DNA of 64,000 nucleotides from Mariannaea sp. PMI_226. Lineage: Eukaryota > Ascomycota > Sordariomycetes > Hypocreales > Nectriaceae. The position numbers and the translations under genes were made by a program. This document shows, piece after piece, positions 10,069-23,700 of the stretch. The notes under the pieces are model-generated. The model did not search any database and was not told the origin of the DNA. It was given only the letters and a program-made list of their open reading frames with translations. Where the stretch lies: assembly GCA_024336345.1 (NCBI GenBank), contig JANFOG010000012.1:1054001-1118000 (forward strand), read 5' to 3'. The first letter of the stretch is position 1; each line of letters starts with the position of its first letter.

Positions 10069-13000
10069 AATGACGAAATAACGAACGACGATCATTTGTT
10101 TATTATATTCAGGCATGGATCAACGAAAGGAAAGCAAACAACTTTCCGCATTCAAAGAATTCGCCCAGGTGTGCGATTCTTAATGCGATCACACCAGTAT
10201 TTCATGACCGTCATCTAATTATTTTGGATCGCGGCACAACAAAGATAAACCAATTTCACGGCTTGAAGCTTGCGGGTAATAATATCATTTTTCTTCTATC
10301 ACCTTTTAATCAAGGGGCAAGCACAACTCGGAATCAATTTTCTTTACCTTAATTCGAATCTTGCCTTTTACTCCTTTCTTCTCCTGTTTCTCCCTGAACC
10401 CTGATTTCCCCTCTGTCGTCACTATCCGTTTCAATAACGCAAAGGATCATGGCTCAATAGAGGGGGGATTTGGGGCTGGTAATCCGAGGACAAAATCGGG
10501 TAGGGTTGAGATTTTCTCTCCAGCTATGACCATTCGTGTACAATATTCTTTAGGGTTCGACATTTTGTGGCGGCGCGAAACATATCGGCGATGAGCAGGA
10601 CAGCGGTTAATAGGTTATGCATTTTTTTTCCCTTTATTCTGGTCTTGTAACCGTGTGGGCATTTGTGTAATAATGGGTGCTGGTTTCGAATAACAACAAG
10701 TGCAAGATTATTGGATTGGCCTTCTGAAACAAGTGCTTTGCAAGAAATGGGGAAATCGCTTGCGGTCCGGCAGGTGAATAATGTATATGTACATACAACT
10801 AATTGTCCGTGCAAGTTATATGAAAATGAGGAAATCATAAAGGAAATCATCAAGCTCCTTCGAGTGTAGACTGCTACATTTTGTGATTGTGTTGTTCCAA
10901 TCAGCAAACAGGAAGCAACCGTCGTGGTCAGGCTCGTTTGTGCGAGATCATGGCCATGATGCCTCGAGAGGCATTGAGTTATAGGCAAAGAAACGTTAGG
11001 ACGGCGGATGGGTTTGGTGTATGAGTTAGTAATAGCTAATGGACTGGGTGTTTGTCAAGACATTGAATGGGTCGGACGGGAGGTAGCCGTGTAAGACTGG
11101 TGGGTAGATGTCGTTGGATCATTGGGAGAGCTAACCTAGAGCCATTCTCCAGCAATGTGAAGCAGGAGTTGGGATGGGCCACCTTAGTAAGATCGCACGA
11201 AACCAGTTCCTAGCTATGTAGATACACATTTTAGAACATGGCTTTGCGTCTAATCTAGGGAGCATCCGAGTTATGGTGAGAATGTGTTTGATTTTCATAT
11301 GATCTTGATGGGGTCGCTCATCCACTAGCTGGCCTGCCTCAGTTGCACCTGGTGTATCTAGTTAGTTTTAGTCGAGATAAATCAATAATGGAAACTGAAT
11401 TCTAATGTATGTTACGTTGTCTCGAATAAAATACCATCATGGGCGAAGATGCAGAGTTATGTCTGTGGGTGATTATGTTTCGGATCGTTGTGTCAGCTCA
11501 TCTTCACGAGTGAGCCTTCAGAGATTACTTTCATAGGAGCATTGGTATAACAACACACATAGAAGAGTACTCAATATTATTTGTAGTTCTCTAAGAAAAG
11601 AGCAAGTAGTAAGCATACTTGAATAAAAAACAGACAGTGCTGCAGCTTGGCTTTTACCAGGGTGGAAAAGACGCAAAGAGATATGATTCTGTTCTACTGC
11701 AAGACGATACGGGCTACCCTACACACGAGTCAAGAAAAGCAAGCTCTCATTCACATCAGTAGCAGATAACGGAAGTTGATCAGTAGCGAAGTTACATCTC
11801 GGCAATCCAATGATAGCCCCCCGGGGGTGCTACAGGAAATGCCTTCCGATATCTCGCCTATCGCTGTAATCTCGACCTCAAAAAGCAAAAAGGCACCTTA
11901 GGAATCGCACCCGATGTTACGGTCTGGGGACTGTTTTCAAGACAATCTCATGACACTATTACTCAAGCTATCGAGATCTCAGCTGTCTTAGAAGCAACGA
12001 GAAAAAAGAAAAGAGGACAACAAAGCCATGCTGAGATGAACTAGATTAGCGAGCTGAAACGTTGGATTATCTATACAGGTTTCGGAAGAGCCTAACGCAC
12101 GTAAGAGAAGAAGCATTAAATTCTAGACACTATATGAAGAGGTTGGTGAGGCGACAAATCTAGACGAATCCAAGACAATTAATTCTCATTCGAAGCGAGC
12201 TGCACAGAGGAAGCAAAGTACCTTTGGACACAGGCCAAAATCATTACGCAAGGTAACCTTGAAAGGTGGTTGAATCCGGGCTCAAAACGGCGTCGGGTAC
12301 TAAGAATGAGCAATAAGTTTTTTCCTCCAAATATTTTTTTTTCACCTTAGCTGGTCATTCAAGTCGCTTCATTATTGCTATACGATGGAGACAAGACGTC
12401 ATATGATCTGGCAAGAGAGGATAAGAAGAAGAGAAGAAGGAAAATAAATAAAGGCACGTTGGACACATAGTGGCATAAGCTCATGGTGCGGACGCACATA
12501 GACGGCAGATCAAAAATCGTGCCAGCTCTAAAGCCGGTCCCAAAAAATTGCTTTCATGCACCCTGCTTGACACCAAGACTTCTTAACGGACTGCAAATAT
12601 TCAGTTATGGTACGTTTTGATGCATACGATAATGCTGAGCCGATATTGAGAGCCGCGTACGGAGGAGTTTGCTGCTGTGTCAACCATCCGGCTTCCTCCA
12701 TTAGCGTGTAGTAGTGGATAGTGGCACGATGGGTGATGGAGTGCGCTTCTGGAAGGGTTCCATTACTTTTTGATGGAGAAGGAGGATGGGCTCATAATAC
12801 GGAGTAGGTTAATTGGAGACTGATGGGCACATGACCCAGCCCGGAGGCAAATAGGTGGCTGTGGTGTCCACCGTGTCCTGATGCACAGAGGATGATGCAC
12901 AGAGGCGATGGAGATTTAATTTATGAAAGGCTGCAGCGTGACTGATGGAGAAAGATCAAACATGGGGGATGCTGGTAGGATGTGAGTTAGACGTTTAGTT

Positions 13001-15700
13001 GGTGAATGGGTGAGCCGATCCATCCAGGGGTGACCAAGTCATGGTACGATAGAGCAACGGAAACAAACAGGCAGACGGGGGGAACACAATGCGAGACGTT
13101 GAAACAAAAAAAAAAAAACAAAGCAAGGCTTCGTGCACGTATCAAGTCAATGCTGAACTTGTCGGTGTTTAATGAGAGGTAAATTTTACTGCATGTCATG
13201 CAGACTGACGTCTGGCACACGAGCATGTGCATGAATGTGCGACTTTGTTGTGTTGACTACAGATTACAGAGGCACACATTGAAGAGTACAAGGCTGGCTG
13301 AGATTTGCGGGCCTTGGTAAATCTGCAACTCGGTGCAATTCTCACAGGTATCTGGCACTGCGGACCAACATGCGTATAATCTGTGCATACAGCATCATCA
13401 TCAGTGGACAATGAGCGTTCGGCGCAAATCAGCGCCTCGGAAACTGTTGATCTGCACGCAAGAGATGACGTGGGCGTGCTAGTTGCCAACCAAGACGGTC
13501 GTCATGAACGGGGACAAGAAAACAGGTCGACATGTGAGCGCAGAGCTAATTCCTAAGTTCATAACTAAAATAAATAAAATAAGAAACAATCAACACTTTT
13601 CAGCCTACCAAACACCAACCACCCCCCCTACACAGGCCGGCGACTGGTCCGTGGCTTTTGGTCTTCATCTTCAGGTTTTGGGATGGTGGTCAGATACCCA
13701 TAGGGGCGTTGGGAAGCGGACTGTGGGCGGGCCACGATCTTCCCCCTGTCACGAACTGCCTAGCTGGAGGCGTTGGGCCAATCAGTCGAGCTGCTGGGGT
13801 AAGGGGATTGCCGCAAATGGATATGACTGCGTCTGTGGGTGTGTTGCACTCAGCGTCAAAATACTGCAGCGCATAAACGATACGAAGCAATCTTGCGACG
13901 AGGTAAGGTATGGTTTAATAATATCGGCATGAGAGAGGCAAAGCGAGAAATTGGGGTTTAAAAAAAGAAAAGAAAAATGGTATCAGAAAGCTATCGTCAA
14001 ACACGCGAGGATAGACAAGGGCATGTTTTAGGACAAGGGCATCTTGTTATGTATGCAGTGGTTTGTTATTTCATTGTTGTCGTATTCACGATGCGCTGTT
14101 GACTCCTCTTGCCCTTGGGTAGGGACAACGAATTTGGTAGCCCCCCCGGTGCCAGCAGTGTCTGAGTATTTGTGCTTCGTATAGGCCATCGCCGAAAGAG
14201 ACTGGGTTGAGTGAGAGACCCATAGACATGCCCGCCCTCGCGAGCTTGTTTCAGGCAGTGGGATTCTCGGTCAAGCGATTCCCTCCTACTGGTTGGGCGG
14301 GGGAGGTTTGGGGACCCTGAGACACCCCCGACTTTTTTCAAGGCTGCGAGCCTTCTTTAGACAAGGGGTCCAAACATGGAGAAACGGTCAATCGCAATCA
14401 CAATTGCCCTGATCATGCTGTAATCTAATCTGTAAAGAAGAGGGCAGCTGTTAAGTACCCACTCCAGGGATTACTTCTCCAGTGCCAGACTATCTGCCTC
14501 TGCAAGTACGTAGTTTTACTGTGTGCCTTTGCATAGGAGAACAAAAATAAACAACACTTGCTCTCAAGGCAGAAGAGAGACGCACGCCATCGACGAGGGC
14601 TCATCGAAGCTAGACCACAAAAAGGCTCTCACTGTGGTAACTTATCGACCCCCTGCCTGCGCATTAACGAGGACCAGTTAGCCCAGGTCAAATGAAGCAT
14701 AGCAGAATCTGTAATTAGTCTCTACAGTGGTCAGTCTCATCGGGGCTGGGCGACCATTCCCCACAGCCTCTTCGCCCAATCGTAGCCTTTTGTTGCACCA
14801 AGGGAAAAGCGCAGCTCTGACCCAGAGTTTCCAGATGGGGATGTCTCATCAGACTGGCTGATCAACATGTTTCACACTCAAGCGAGAAAGGCACCTGCAC
14901 TGGCTGTTGGCGTGCTTCTCTGTTCGGGTCCGTGTTTGAGAGAGAGACGTTGAACATGCAATATGCACTTTACATAATACGTTATGTATGGCACCTCTGA
15001 GCGGAGGTATTTCATTTCAATTTCTTCGTTTTTCCTTTTGTCTCGGGTCGTCTGCTTTGATGTCTATCGTTGTGTCTTGCATGCAGAGCGGAATCCCGCA
15101 TTGACTGCCACGCTCTCGCGATTCTTCGTCGCGTAGGTACGCACAATGTGTACGTGTCTCTTTGCATGTCCACCGCGTATATTAGTGTTTCATTGGTTCA
15201 CTCTCCTTGTCCTTCTCTATACCTAACGAATCTGTAACCTTACTGTAGCAATTATCTGCACTATCTCCGTCACGCTGTTGCGGACTGTCCCTGTTGTTTT
15301 TGTTAACTATGTGGTCGTGATCCCAACTCTAGTCCTTATTCGTCCTCACCAAGGCTTCATGTATATGATGACTCCCCATTTTTAACTCCCTCAGCCAGAC
15401 GCTAGCCAGCCACGCATCCCCGCTCCCCCTCCTTTGAGTAACACTATGCACAATACTCTGCCCTACCATAGTACGCTTTGGTATTGAGCGAGCTGAGCAA
15501 AACCCAAAAACAAGGGAAAATTGGAAGAACTGTGACCGCGTTGGCGAATTGAATATGAATATACTGGTACTCTCGCAATGTGTGCATCAATGCATCTGCA
15601 TCAATGATTGGCCGCACATTTCCAATCGAAAGAAGGAAAAAAAATCAATAGAAAAAAAAAACAACAGAAAAAGGGCAATTGAAAGAAAAATTCAACGTTT
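10069..15700. other. Long gene-poor region downstream of SUR2
   Basis: The first few hundred bases are the presumed 3' UTR of SUR2. After that I find only short open frames with non-ATG starts and no domain. Poly-A and poly-T tracts occur, for example near 13107 and 12335. A multi-exon gene with small exons or a noncoding transcript cannot be excluded by reading alone. Confidence 0.45.
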
Positions 15701-16921
15701 CGCGAGCCCTCTTCACTCAGGCGTGGATCGCGACTCCTGTCTTGAGTCAAGCAGGCAAGCTAGGCTCGCTCCTTACTTCCCCTGCTACCTACCTTACCAG
15801 ATACTGTGTACTGTGTTTGGCTTCCCCTCGACAGTAATTGCCATGTACCTTCCCCCCGGCGATCCGAGGCGGCGTACATGTTGAGGAAAGCTCCTTTTCC
15901 CTTCCAATCTTCAAATTCTACTCAACTCTATCAAATCTTTAGAATCCCTTTCACAGATACAGATACCGACCTCTTGCTCTGTCGCACCTCGCATCTTCCA
16001 TCGCTCCAATTATTGCATGTATTTTGCATTCCTCCCCACCTCTCACCACCACCAACAGTCCCAGGAACCTCCCCCCCTGAGTCGGGAATAATTATCGAGA
16101 AACCTCTCATCTTAGAACTAAGACTTGGCCGGCCACAGTATCACCTCCCTTTCCACCCTTCAAGCTTTGAGACACATCCAATTCCTCCATACAAGGACAT
16201 AGACGAAGATCCGCGCCGCCTACGCCTCATCTCACGAGACTTGGAAAGCGATACGACTTTCTAGAAGGTCGCATCTGGTGCACACCAAGGCGACCCCGAG
16301 GACTGGCACGAACCTATTCAGGGGCTACCTCGGCCGCCCGTGTCTGGCCACCTCTGCGGCTTGGTGTACCCAAAATCACCAGCTTCACATTGGCTGCTAG
16401 CCTCTGAACAGGCTATCGTTTGCCCCTTGGATCTTAGAGTTCGTTTTGAATCTCTGTGTAAGGAGACGTTTCTTCCGACACGAACTGGTTTGGTCGAGTC
16501 GCTTGCGTTTTTTGCGGCCTCTAAGCGCCCATCGCGACGCCAACGCGAAAAGCTCCAGAACAGCTCCCCGTTTGTCTCCAGTCTCCCCACCAGTGCAGCA
16601 CACCATTATTCGTCAAAGCTCGAACTTCAAGTTCATCAAGGCGCTTACTGCTAGCCTGTCTGGCCTCTCATTGGCCTACCAAACAATTCTTGTCGAATTG
16701 CTTGTAATTTGGTTCTGGCTTGTTGCCAGCAAACACCCGCGTTAATCGGGACATGCAACAACCGATTTAGTGTTTCATCGCTTGCTAGAATCGTCAGTCT
16801 CTAGGCTCGTGTTCCAAGAAAAGCATCAGTCTAAACGCCGCCGTGGGCCATCGCCCCTGTAGCCCGCAGTTGCTCTCTAACAGGCACCTACATATCTACA
16901 TCCCCTCGCCTCATCGTCAAC

Positions 16922-16960
16922 AATGGATCCTTCCACCACTCTAATTACTTTCCACTTGTG
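16922..16960 (+). other. Candidate upstream ORF (12 codons)
   Basis: A Kozak-like CAACAATGG starts a frame reading MDPSTTLITFHL, then TGA. The stop is embedded in a GTGAGT splice-donor-like sequence, so the same bases could instead be the end of a leader exon. Confidence 0.3.
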
Positions 16961-17682
16961 AGTCTGGATACTCATTCATTCATTGCCCTTATTTTGCATC
17001 CACAACTCTTTTTTTTCATTCTATTCCTTTTGTTCCCCACTGTCTCCCTCATTGTTCTCTCACGCTTCATCGTTTCATTCTCTTATCTCCCTTTCTACTA
17101 CTCTCCTTTGCTCCCGTATTCACCACATTCCGGGGTGATTGCACGACTTATACAAACGTCCCTCATCTTCGGCTTTGGTGACTGGGTTTCGGAAAGAGAT
17201 TCATTCACTTGGGCTACCCACCCTGTGTTCGTTTGTTCACGCTTCTTTTCTCCCTTGCCTTGGGCTGGTTTTTGCGCCCCGCCTCTCGATTATCTGAGCA
17301 TTCCTGTTGTCTCGATCGATATCGACCGGCCTGCATTCTTAAGTGACCGGGAACTGCTGAATCCCTGTCTCACTTAGTTGCCGTGGTATGCTTCCATTTT
17401 TCCTTCTGAATCTTTTTTTCCTTTTCGCACTTCTAGCCTACCAAACCCCACGCGTACCTACAGTAGTCCGTACGTTCGCCCAGCTGCCCCTGTATTTGGT
17501 GAGACTAGGGTCTCAGGTATCACTTTTGCCTCCTTTGTGCCCAGCTCTGCTCTGAAGATGATTCACGTTCAACTAGCCTTTCCTGGGGCGCTAGTAATGT
17601 GGTCCTGGGAATCGATAAGTCGATAGCATTGAGCTGAGCTGATTTGAGTTGATCTCAAGTGAGACAGCAGGAGATACAGCAG

Positions 17683-17710
17683 GAGAGAGAGAGAGAGAGA
17701 GAGAAAGAGA
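17683..17710. repeat. (GA)n microsatellite
   Basis: Dinucleotide repeat of GA with a single AA interruption. Confidence 0.85.
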
Positions 17711-18498
17711 AAACCTCCAACCGCCACTCTTTTCATGCCGCATTTCAGTATTTGCAAGTCTGTAATCTGAACCCAAAGTACCGAGGCTGGGGCTGCAAAC
17801 AATGAGCAGATGTATCATCACCTTCAGAATCATCCCACGCGTGATAAGCAGCTGTCCTGCTTCGCTTGCAAGCGAATGGTGGATTCCCCGTGAAAATCAG
17901 GGCACAACTAACACAGCAATGCCGATGCACAAATTCCCGAGGCCCAGTGGCGCCCGCAGTAGCTTGTTGTTTCAAGCAATTTCCCTTTTTGATATCCTGT
18001 CCCCATGCCATTGCCGTGCACGAGCGCTGACCAGTACCCCAGTCAAACACACCCTTCAGTCCAGTCCGTGCAGCTTATTGGGTCGTGGGACAATTTCACC
18101 CAATCTTACCCCATGCAACGAGACGCCCGGCGTGGCCGTGGTCAGTGGAGTGGATGCCATACCTTTCGTGACATTGTTTGCGACGACACAGCTGGACCGG
18201 CCACCCCGTACAAGAGGCACGGTGGTCTCAAGATGGGTCATACCTACTACTATTATGTATGTGATATGAATACGCTCACTTTCCCTCCCGTTTTGTTCCC
18301 TCTCCCCATCACCAATTCAGTTTCATACTCTGTCACTCTTTCAACATTACAGTAATCCCACAGACTCATCACACTCATTTGAAGGCACACACACACACAC
18401 GTGCACATGCATTTGTGACTGCCACTTCATCCATTACTTACCCAATACTCACTCACTCATACGGGACTTCACACATCCTTGTAACATATTCCTTGACT

Positions 18499-19740
18499 AT
18501 GCCTCTTACTAAGAACTTCCAGTACGAGGTCAATGGCTCGGTTGAGACTCACAATCCTGAACTCCCTTCAACAACAGCCTGCCCTTATATGCCTGGCCAA
18601 ACTGTCAACACTTTAATCGTTCCCGTCGAGCAGGCTCTCCGGAATCGAAGTGCATCTCTAAATTCACTGCATACTACCGACTTCAAGTCTATGGACCCTC
18701 AGTCGAGGTTCATCACTCCTCGTCCGGCTCCTTTTGCCCAAGTCGAAAATCCGCCATTCCGTCTGGGCTCTTCTCCTTTACTCAACCACAAGACCTCAGC
18801 CCGATCGCTCTCTCCTGCACCTGCCTGGAAACGCTTCTTCACTCGGAAGATAACGAGTCGTGATGGTGAGCGTGGCCGCTCACCTGAGCCCTGGGTCCGT
18901 AACACCGGTACCTCGGATGAGGCTGATGGCCGTTGCACAACACCTTCCGAAGGCACTCGCACTCGAGATCTCTCGCCTGAGTCTCTCCGTCGGTTTCTGT
19001 CTGATGACACACCTTCACGACCCGGCTCTAACCTCAGTGTGAGGCCGACTCTGGTGATCCCCGATGACATTGCCGAAGATCAGGAACAAGACAACGACAA
19101 TGACAATGACAACGACAACGATGACGACGACAACTTTGCCACCTCTGCAGTTTCCGAGATTCAAGCTTATCCTACACGCCTTTCTCCTCCCCCATTTAGA
19201 CGTGCCGTCTCGTGTGGATCTGGTCCGTCTGCCAACAAACCCTCTGCGATTATAGTTCCCACCAAGGCGTCAACTCTGCCTCTATATCAGACCGAAGAGG
19301 TGCCTGCCTCTGCTGTGCTCCCATCTCACCCGAAACTTGAGGTATTGACGGGTATTCCTTCCACGGGCTATTTTGCGTCCCCTGTCTCTCAGTATCCCGA
19401 CGACGACTCCCAGGCCTACTGCTACGACTTGACCGATGATGAAGATGATCTATTATCAAGCAACAACAGTGACATCTTATCGGGGCAACCCACCGTTGAC
19501 CTATCCAAGATTGAGTCGTATGAGTGCTACAGTCTTCCTGTCCACGAGCAGTCAGGTAGGAAGATTGCCGAGCCCAAGCCTTCCTATGCCAAGATGAACA
19601 CCCCTCTCCTCTCTGAGAGGCGTTCTGACGTTGCTGTTGATGGGTCCAACTTTTTGGGTTCGCCCGTCAATCATGGCTTGGATGATTTTGCCAACGAGCT
19701 TGGGTGGATGGCTGATATCATTGAGAGCAAGCGACACTAA
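18499..19740 (+). CDS. Hypothetical Ser/Pro-rich protein with acidic tract
   Basis: A single-exon frame of 413 residues starts at ATG 18499; the open frame runs upstream, but without an ATG. I do not recognise the family. The protein looks mostly disordered: Ser/Pro/Thr-rich blocks, a basic patch (WKRFFTRKITSRDGERGRS), and a run of alternating Asp/Asn then Asp (about residues 198-212). A second acidic block reads YDLTDDEDDLLSS. The C-terminus is more ordered (GLDDFANELGWMADIIESKRH) and could form an amphipathic helix. Many SP/TP sites suggest regulation by proline-directed kinases. There is no signal peptide, membrane span or enzyme motif. The unusually long pyrimidine-rich upstream region is typical of regulated genes. 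Codon usage looks like that of the neighbours. It is likely a real gene; function unknown. Confidence 0.75.
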   Translation: MPLTKNFQYEVNGSVETHNPELPSTTACPYMPGQTVNTLIVPVEQALRNRSASLNSLHTTDFKSMDPQSRFITPRPAPFAQVENPPFRLGSSPLLNHKTSARSLSPAPAWKRFFTRKITSRDGERGRSPEPWVRNTGTSDEADGRCTTPSEGTRTRDLSPESLRRFLSDDTPSRPGSNLSVRPTLVIPDDIAEDQEQDNDNDNDNDNDDDDNFATSAVSEIQAYPTRLSPPPFRRAVSCGSGPSANKPSAIIVPTKASTLPLYQTEEVPASAVLPSHPKLEVLTGIPSTGYFASPVSQYPDDDSQAYCYDLTDDEDDLLSSNNSDILSGQPTVDLSKIESYECYSLPVHEQSGRKIAEPKPSYAKMNTPLLSERRSDVAVDGSNFLGSPVNHGLDDFANELGWMADIIESKRH

Positions 19741-20710
19741 GGGTCATCATACTTCAATTTGAATCATCACCTACCGAAAAGGAAAACAAGAAATCAAAAC
19801 ACACCCTCTTAGAGAGAGGACAAGATCACTTTTACCCGAAATCTAATTAATAACCACCTTCCTGGTGTGGGCTCACATCCTTACCCACCCATCATCCAAA
19901 AATTACTCAGCATATAGACGGCGTTTGGTATGGTATGGAATATTTAGCGATTTACTAGTCTTTTGGTGGCCATGGCATGAGCTCTAGCAGCACCCCTACG
20001 CTTTGGCTTTATTTTTTCCGGCGTTTTTTGAAGTTGAAATTACAGAAAAGGGATACAAGAATATGAACAAGCGCGAGCATTTTTAGAAATGGAAAGGATG
20101 GAGGTCCTGCGAATATGGGGAAAGTGGAACAAACCGGGAACTGAGTTAACAGACAATGTGAGGGAGGTTAATGAATAGGCAAGGGAGTTGAAGAATCATG
20201 TTTTGCAATGCAATCTTGTGTGAGGATGCAGGGAGAGGGCGCGACCACAGCATAAATGGTATTAGCAGAGTTTTTACTTCTGGTAAATCGCTGGTGAGCC
20301 TTATTAGAGATCAATGGTACAAATATGATATATGTGCACACACACATACAAACACATGCGATGTATGACTGGAGTCTTGTGTAATAATGAGGGCCAGAGA
20401 TATATGCTCCTAGCGACTTTGACAGAATGCCTATTCATAGCAATCCAACACTTGGCCATCCCACCTTTCCAAGACAAATTTCACTTTTTCTTATTCCATT
20501 CTTCTTCATCCTTTCCCTACCCTCCTTAAGTTCTCAAGTAATTTTTGATAGGACTGTCATGGGTATCTATACACATACTCGTCACATCTAATGGGAAATT
20601 GAAATTAAGAAAGGTTTTCTCTAATCGTACAAAATCGACACAGAGGTCGTGGGATTGATGGCAACATGGCCGATGCTCTCTCTTATTTTTTTTTCGTACT
20701 TTTTTTCTTT
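19741..20710. other. Convergent intergenic region
   Basis: 3' flanks of two convergent genes. It holds poly-T tracts near 20690 and no coding signal. Confidence 0.4.
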
Positions 20711-23700
20711 TTACTTTGATGGCTCCGCTGGAGCGGTGGGCGTGACTGAAGTAGTAGTGGTTGGTGTTGTTGTTGATGTTGTTAGGGGATTTTGTGCTGC
20801 TGGGAGAGGAGCAACTTGTTTTTGAGCTGGAGACACAGCTGCAGTCGTTGGAGCCTGATCCGACGGTGCTTGAGCATGAGCAGTAACTGGGGCGGGAGGA
20901 GTGGAGGAAGGTTGAAGTGAAGGCTGTTTAGGGGTAGCCGTGGGGGGAGGAACGGGAGCTTGTGGAGGAGCCGCAGCTGGAGTTGAGGCTGGAGCTGGGG
21001 CTGGAGCTACAGGAGTGGCAGCTGGTCGAGGGGTCGTCTGTGGAACTGGTGGTGGCGGTTGAGCTCGTGGTTGAGTCTGTAGTTGAGAAGGGGCTGGATG
21101 AAAGGTGGGAGGAGGTTTGGCGAATGGGGCCGTGACCGGAGGAGGGGCTGGGCGAACTGAAGCTGATGCTGGAGCTGGAGCTAGAGCTGGAGAGGCTGAA
21201 GCTGGCGAGTGAACTGCAGCTGGTGGACGAGCTTGAATAGCAGGGACTCGAGGAGAGGGTGCTAGAGTAGGGGGGGCTATTACACCCGAAGGTTTTGGAG
21301 CAGCTAAGATAGGAGCGCTTCGAGGACCTGGTAGAGCCAGGTTGGGTGCTGCGAGATTGGGCTGTCTAGGCGGCAAAGGAGCGGCTGGTGTTACAGCAGG
21401 AGATGGAGTTGATACGGGATGTGGCTGCACAGTACCAGGAGTAGACATGTTTGGAGCTGCCAGGGGTCTAGATGGTTGCACATTTGCCATGGGAGGAGCT
21501 CCGGGTGCAACCACCGGATTCGTCTCCGGAGCCTGTGCCTCCGGCTTCGTCTCAGTGGCTTCTGTTTTGACCTCAGTCTCCTTCTTCACCTCGGTGGACC
21601 TCTTGCCATTGGGGTTCAAGAATCGCTCCGGCACGCCACGAGCGGCAAAGGCGTCGTTGCCGACCCACGCATTGAGCACCTTGCTGAAATGATACTCGTT
21701 CTTGATCAAACGCTGGATTTCACGATACGCTTGGACGTTGTAGTACGGTAACCCGGTCTTGGGATCGCGATATCGGGCTGGGTGATTTGTGATGACGCAA
21801 ATAGGCGCTGGAGAGGGTTCTGAAAGCAGGTTGTTAGAAATAAGAAAACGAGACAAAAAAATCTAGATGATTGTTTGTCAACTTACTGGCAAGTTTGGTC
21901 ATCTTGCGGCCAAAGATGATCTGAGTCTGAATGTTCTTGTCCTTAATGGCATTCTCATCAAAGTTTTGAAAGATTATGGAGTTGCGAGCGCCTGTTGACG
22001 GCTGAGGAGGCTCAGCTGGTTGCGATGGTGGTGGTGCTGCCAAATCAGTGGCCGGAGGTGCAGAAGGAGGGTTCGAGGTGGGCTGGACACTTTTTTCATC
22101 CAAGGGAGAGGGAGCAAGGTTGGGTGTCGAGATAGGGACGGAGGTAGTTGGTGAAGGCGCAGGTTTAGGAGGAGGAGGGGGTGGGAGTGGTGTAGAGGAC
22201 CCAGTGGTCATCAACGCTGGCGGCGCGATGCTCGTGAGCGTAGGAGGGACTGCGCCTTGAGAGGTGATGGGAGGAGCGAGCACGTTCGACTTGGGACTGC
22301 CCGAGCTCAAGCCCACGCCCAATTCCAGCATAGGGGTAGCACCATTGACGGCGACGACACCAGGAGGGGGAGCAAGCATAGGCGGGGCGAGGACACCAGA
22401 TGGCTTACATTCAGGTGGGCGAGATAACCCTGGTGGAGGCGTGAGAACCGATCGTTGGGTGCCAGGGGATGCAGATGGAGCTGTAGCTGCAGCTGGTGCG
22501 GCCAGACCACTAGTCGTTGGAGGCGGAACAAGAGGCGGAGGTTTTGGGGCAGCAAGGCCACTTGGAGATGGAGTAGGCAACACTGTTTGTGAGGGTTCTT
22601 CAATCTTGGGCGCAGCTGATGCCTCCGTCTCCAACGGTGAATCTAGCGGTTTCGTTGGAGCTTGTTCAATCTTGATTGGAATGGAAGACTCTCCTTCTTT
22701 GATAGGGGCTGCTGTATCTGTGGCCGTAGTAGCTGGTGCAGGCTTAGATGACGGCGCTGGGGTTTCCGAGGGTGTCTCTTGCGGTTTCGAGGGCTCATCG
22801 GACACAACCTCGACCTTTGAGATACCACCGTCAGCCGCCGGAGTGCCATTCTGAGGATTACTTGTGTCGGTCTCCTTTGTGCCCGCGGTCACGGCTTTCC
22901 CCTTGCCCTTCTCTTTTTTATCAACCCTCTCTCGTTTCTTTTTTGGTGCCTCTTCCACGACCATATTCTTCCCCATCCACTCTCCGATGCCGCTCCAGAA
23001 TGTAATGACAGGGCCTTTGAGCGTTCGGTTGTTGAGTGCCGCCAACTTTGCACGTCTCTCCTCCTCCCGTTGCTTCTCTGCCTCCTCCCATCTGTTAAGG
23101 CTCTTGGAATTGCGCTTCTCGACAATGGCGGCCTCACGAAGTCGTTCCTCTTGCGTCATGGGCGGCTTCTTGAGCGCCTCGAGGCGCTCTGCCTTCTTCT
23201 GCATCTGAGCAAGCTGCTTCAGTCGCCTGGCCTCTCGCTCTACCATCTGCTGGTGTAGCTGCTCCTTGGAAATACGGGTCGTCTTGCGCGACGAGGCACG
23301 GGTGGGCATGTCGGCAGGAGATGGCAGCCAGGATGTTCGTTCTGATTTTTTCTTGGGGCGAGGCGCAGGCGCAGGTGCGGGCGCGGGAGCCGACATTGTG
23401 GGTGTCCCCGGTGTTGAAGAATCAATCCGGACTTTCTTGCGAAACTTGGCTGGAATGGCCTCCTGAGCACCGCGTTTCCGGTGGGCAGCGCGGCGTTCCT
23501 TGGCCTGCCTCTCCAACTCCTTCTCGCCCTCGAAGTCATCCTCTGCGTTGTTGTTCTCGTCGTCGTCATCGCTCGAGTCCATTTGCATATCCGACCCGTC
23601 GTCACCGGCGTCAGAGAATCCCTGGTCGTTTTCATCCTCGGCGAAGAGCAGCTCGAGGTCAGAATCAGGCTCCTCGTTGGCGAGCATCGACTTCATGCGA

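Larger units (their letters stand above)
15701..18498 (+). promoter_or_regulatory. C/T-rich stretch upstream of the 18.5-kb gene; probable long leader or promoter
   Basis: From about 15900 to 18350 the plus strand is strongly pyrimidine-rich, like fungal leaders. It contains a strong-context ATG at 16922 (CAACAATGG) opening a 12-codon frame that ends TGA and overlaps a GTGAGT donor-like site. A (GA)n tract sits at 17683-17710. A long leader with upstream ORFs or a leader intron is inferred; no transcript data are available. Confidence 0.35.

Noticed and set aside
16922..18360. Splicing of the 12-codon uORF at 16922 to an acceptor at 18320, extending the 18499 protein
   Set aside because: It keeps frame, but needs a 1.36-kb intron and would add a His/Thr-rich repeat-derived segment; it looks like chance.
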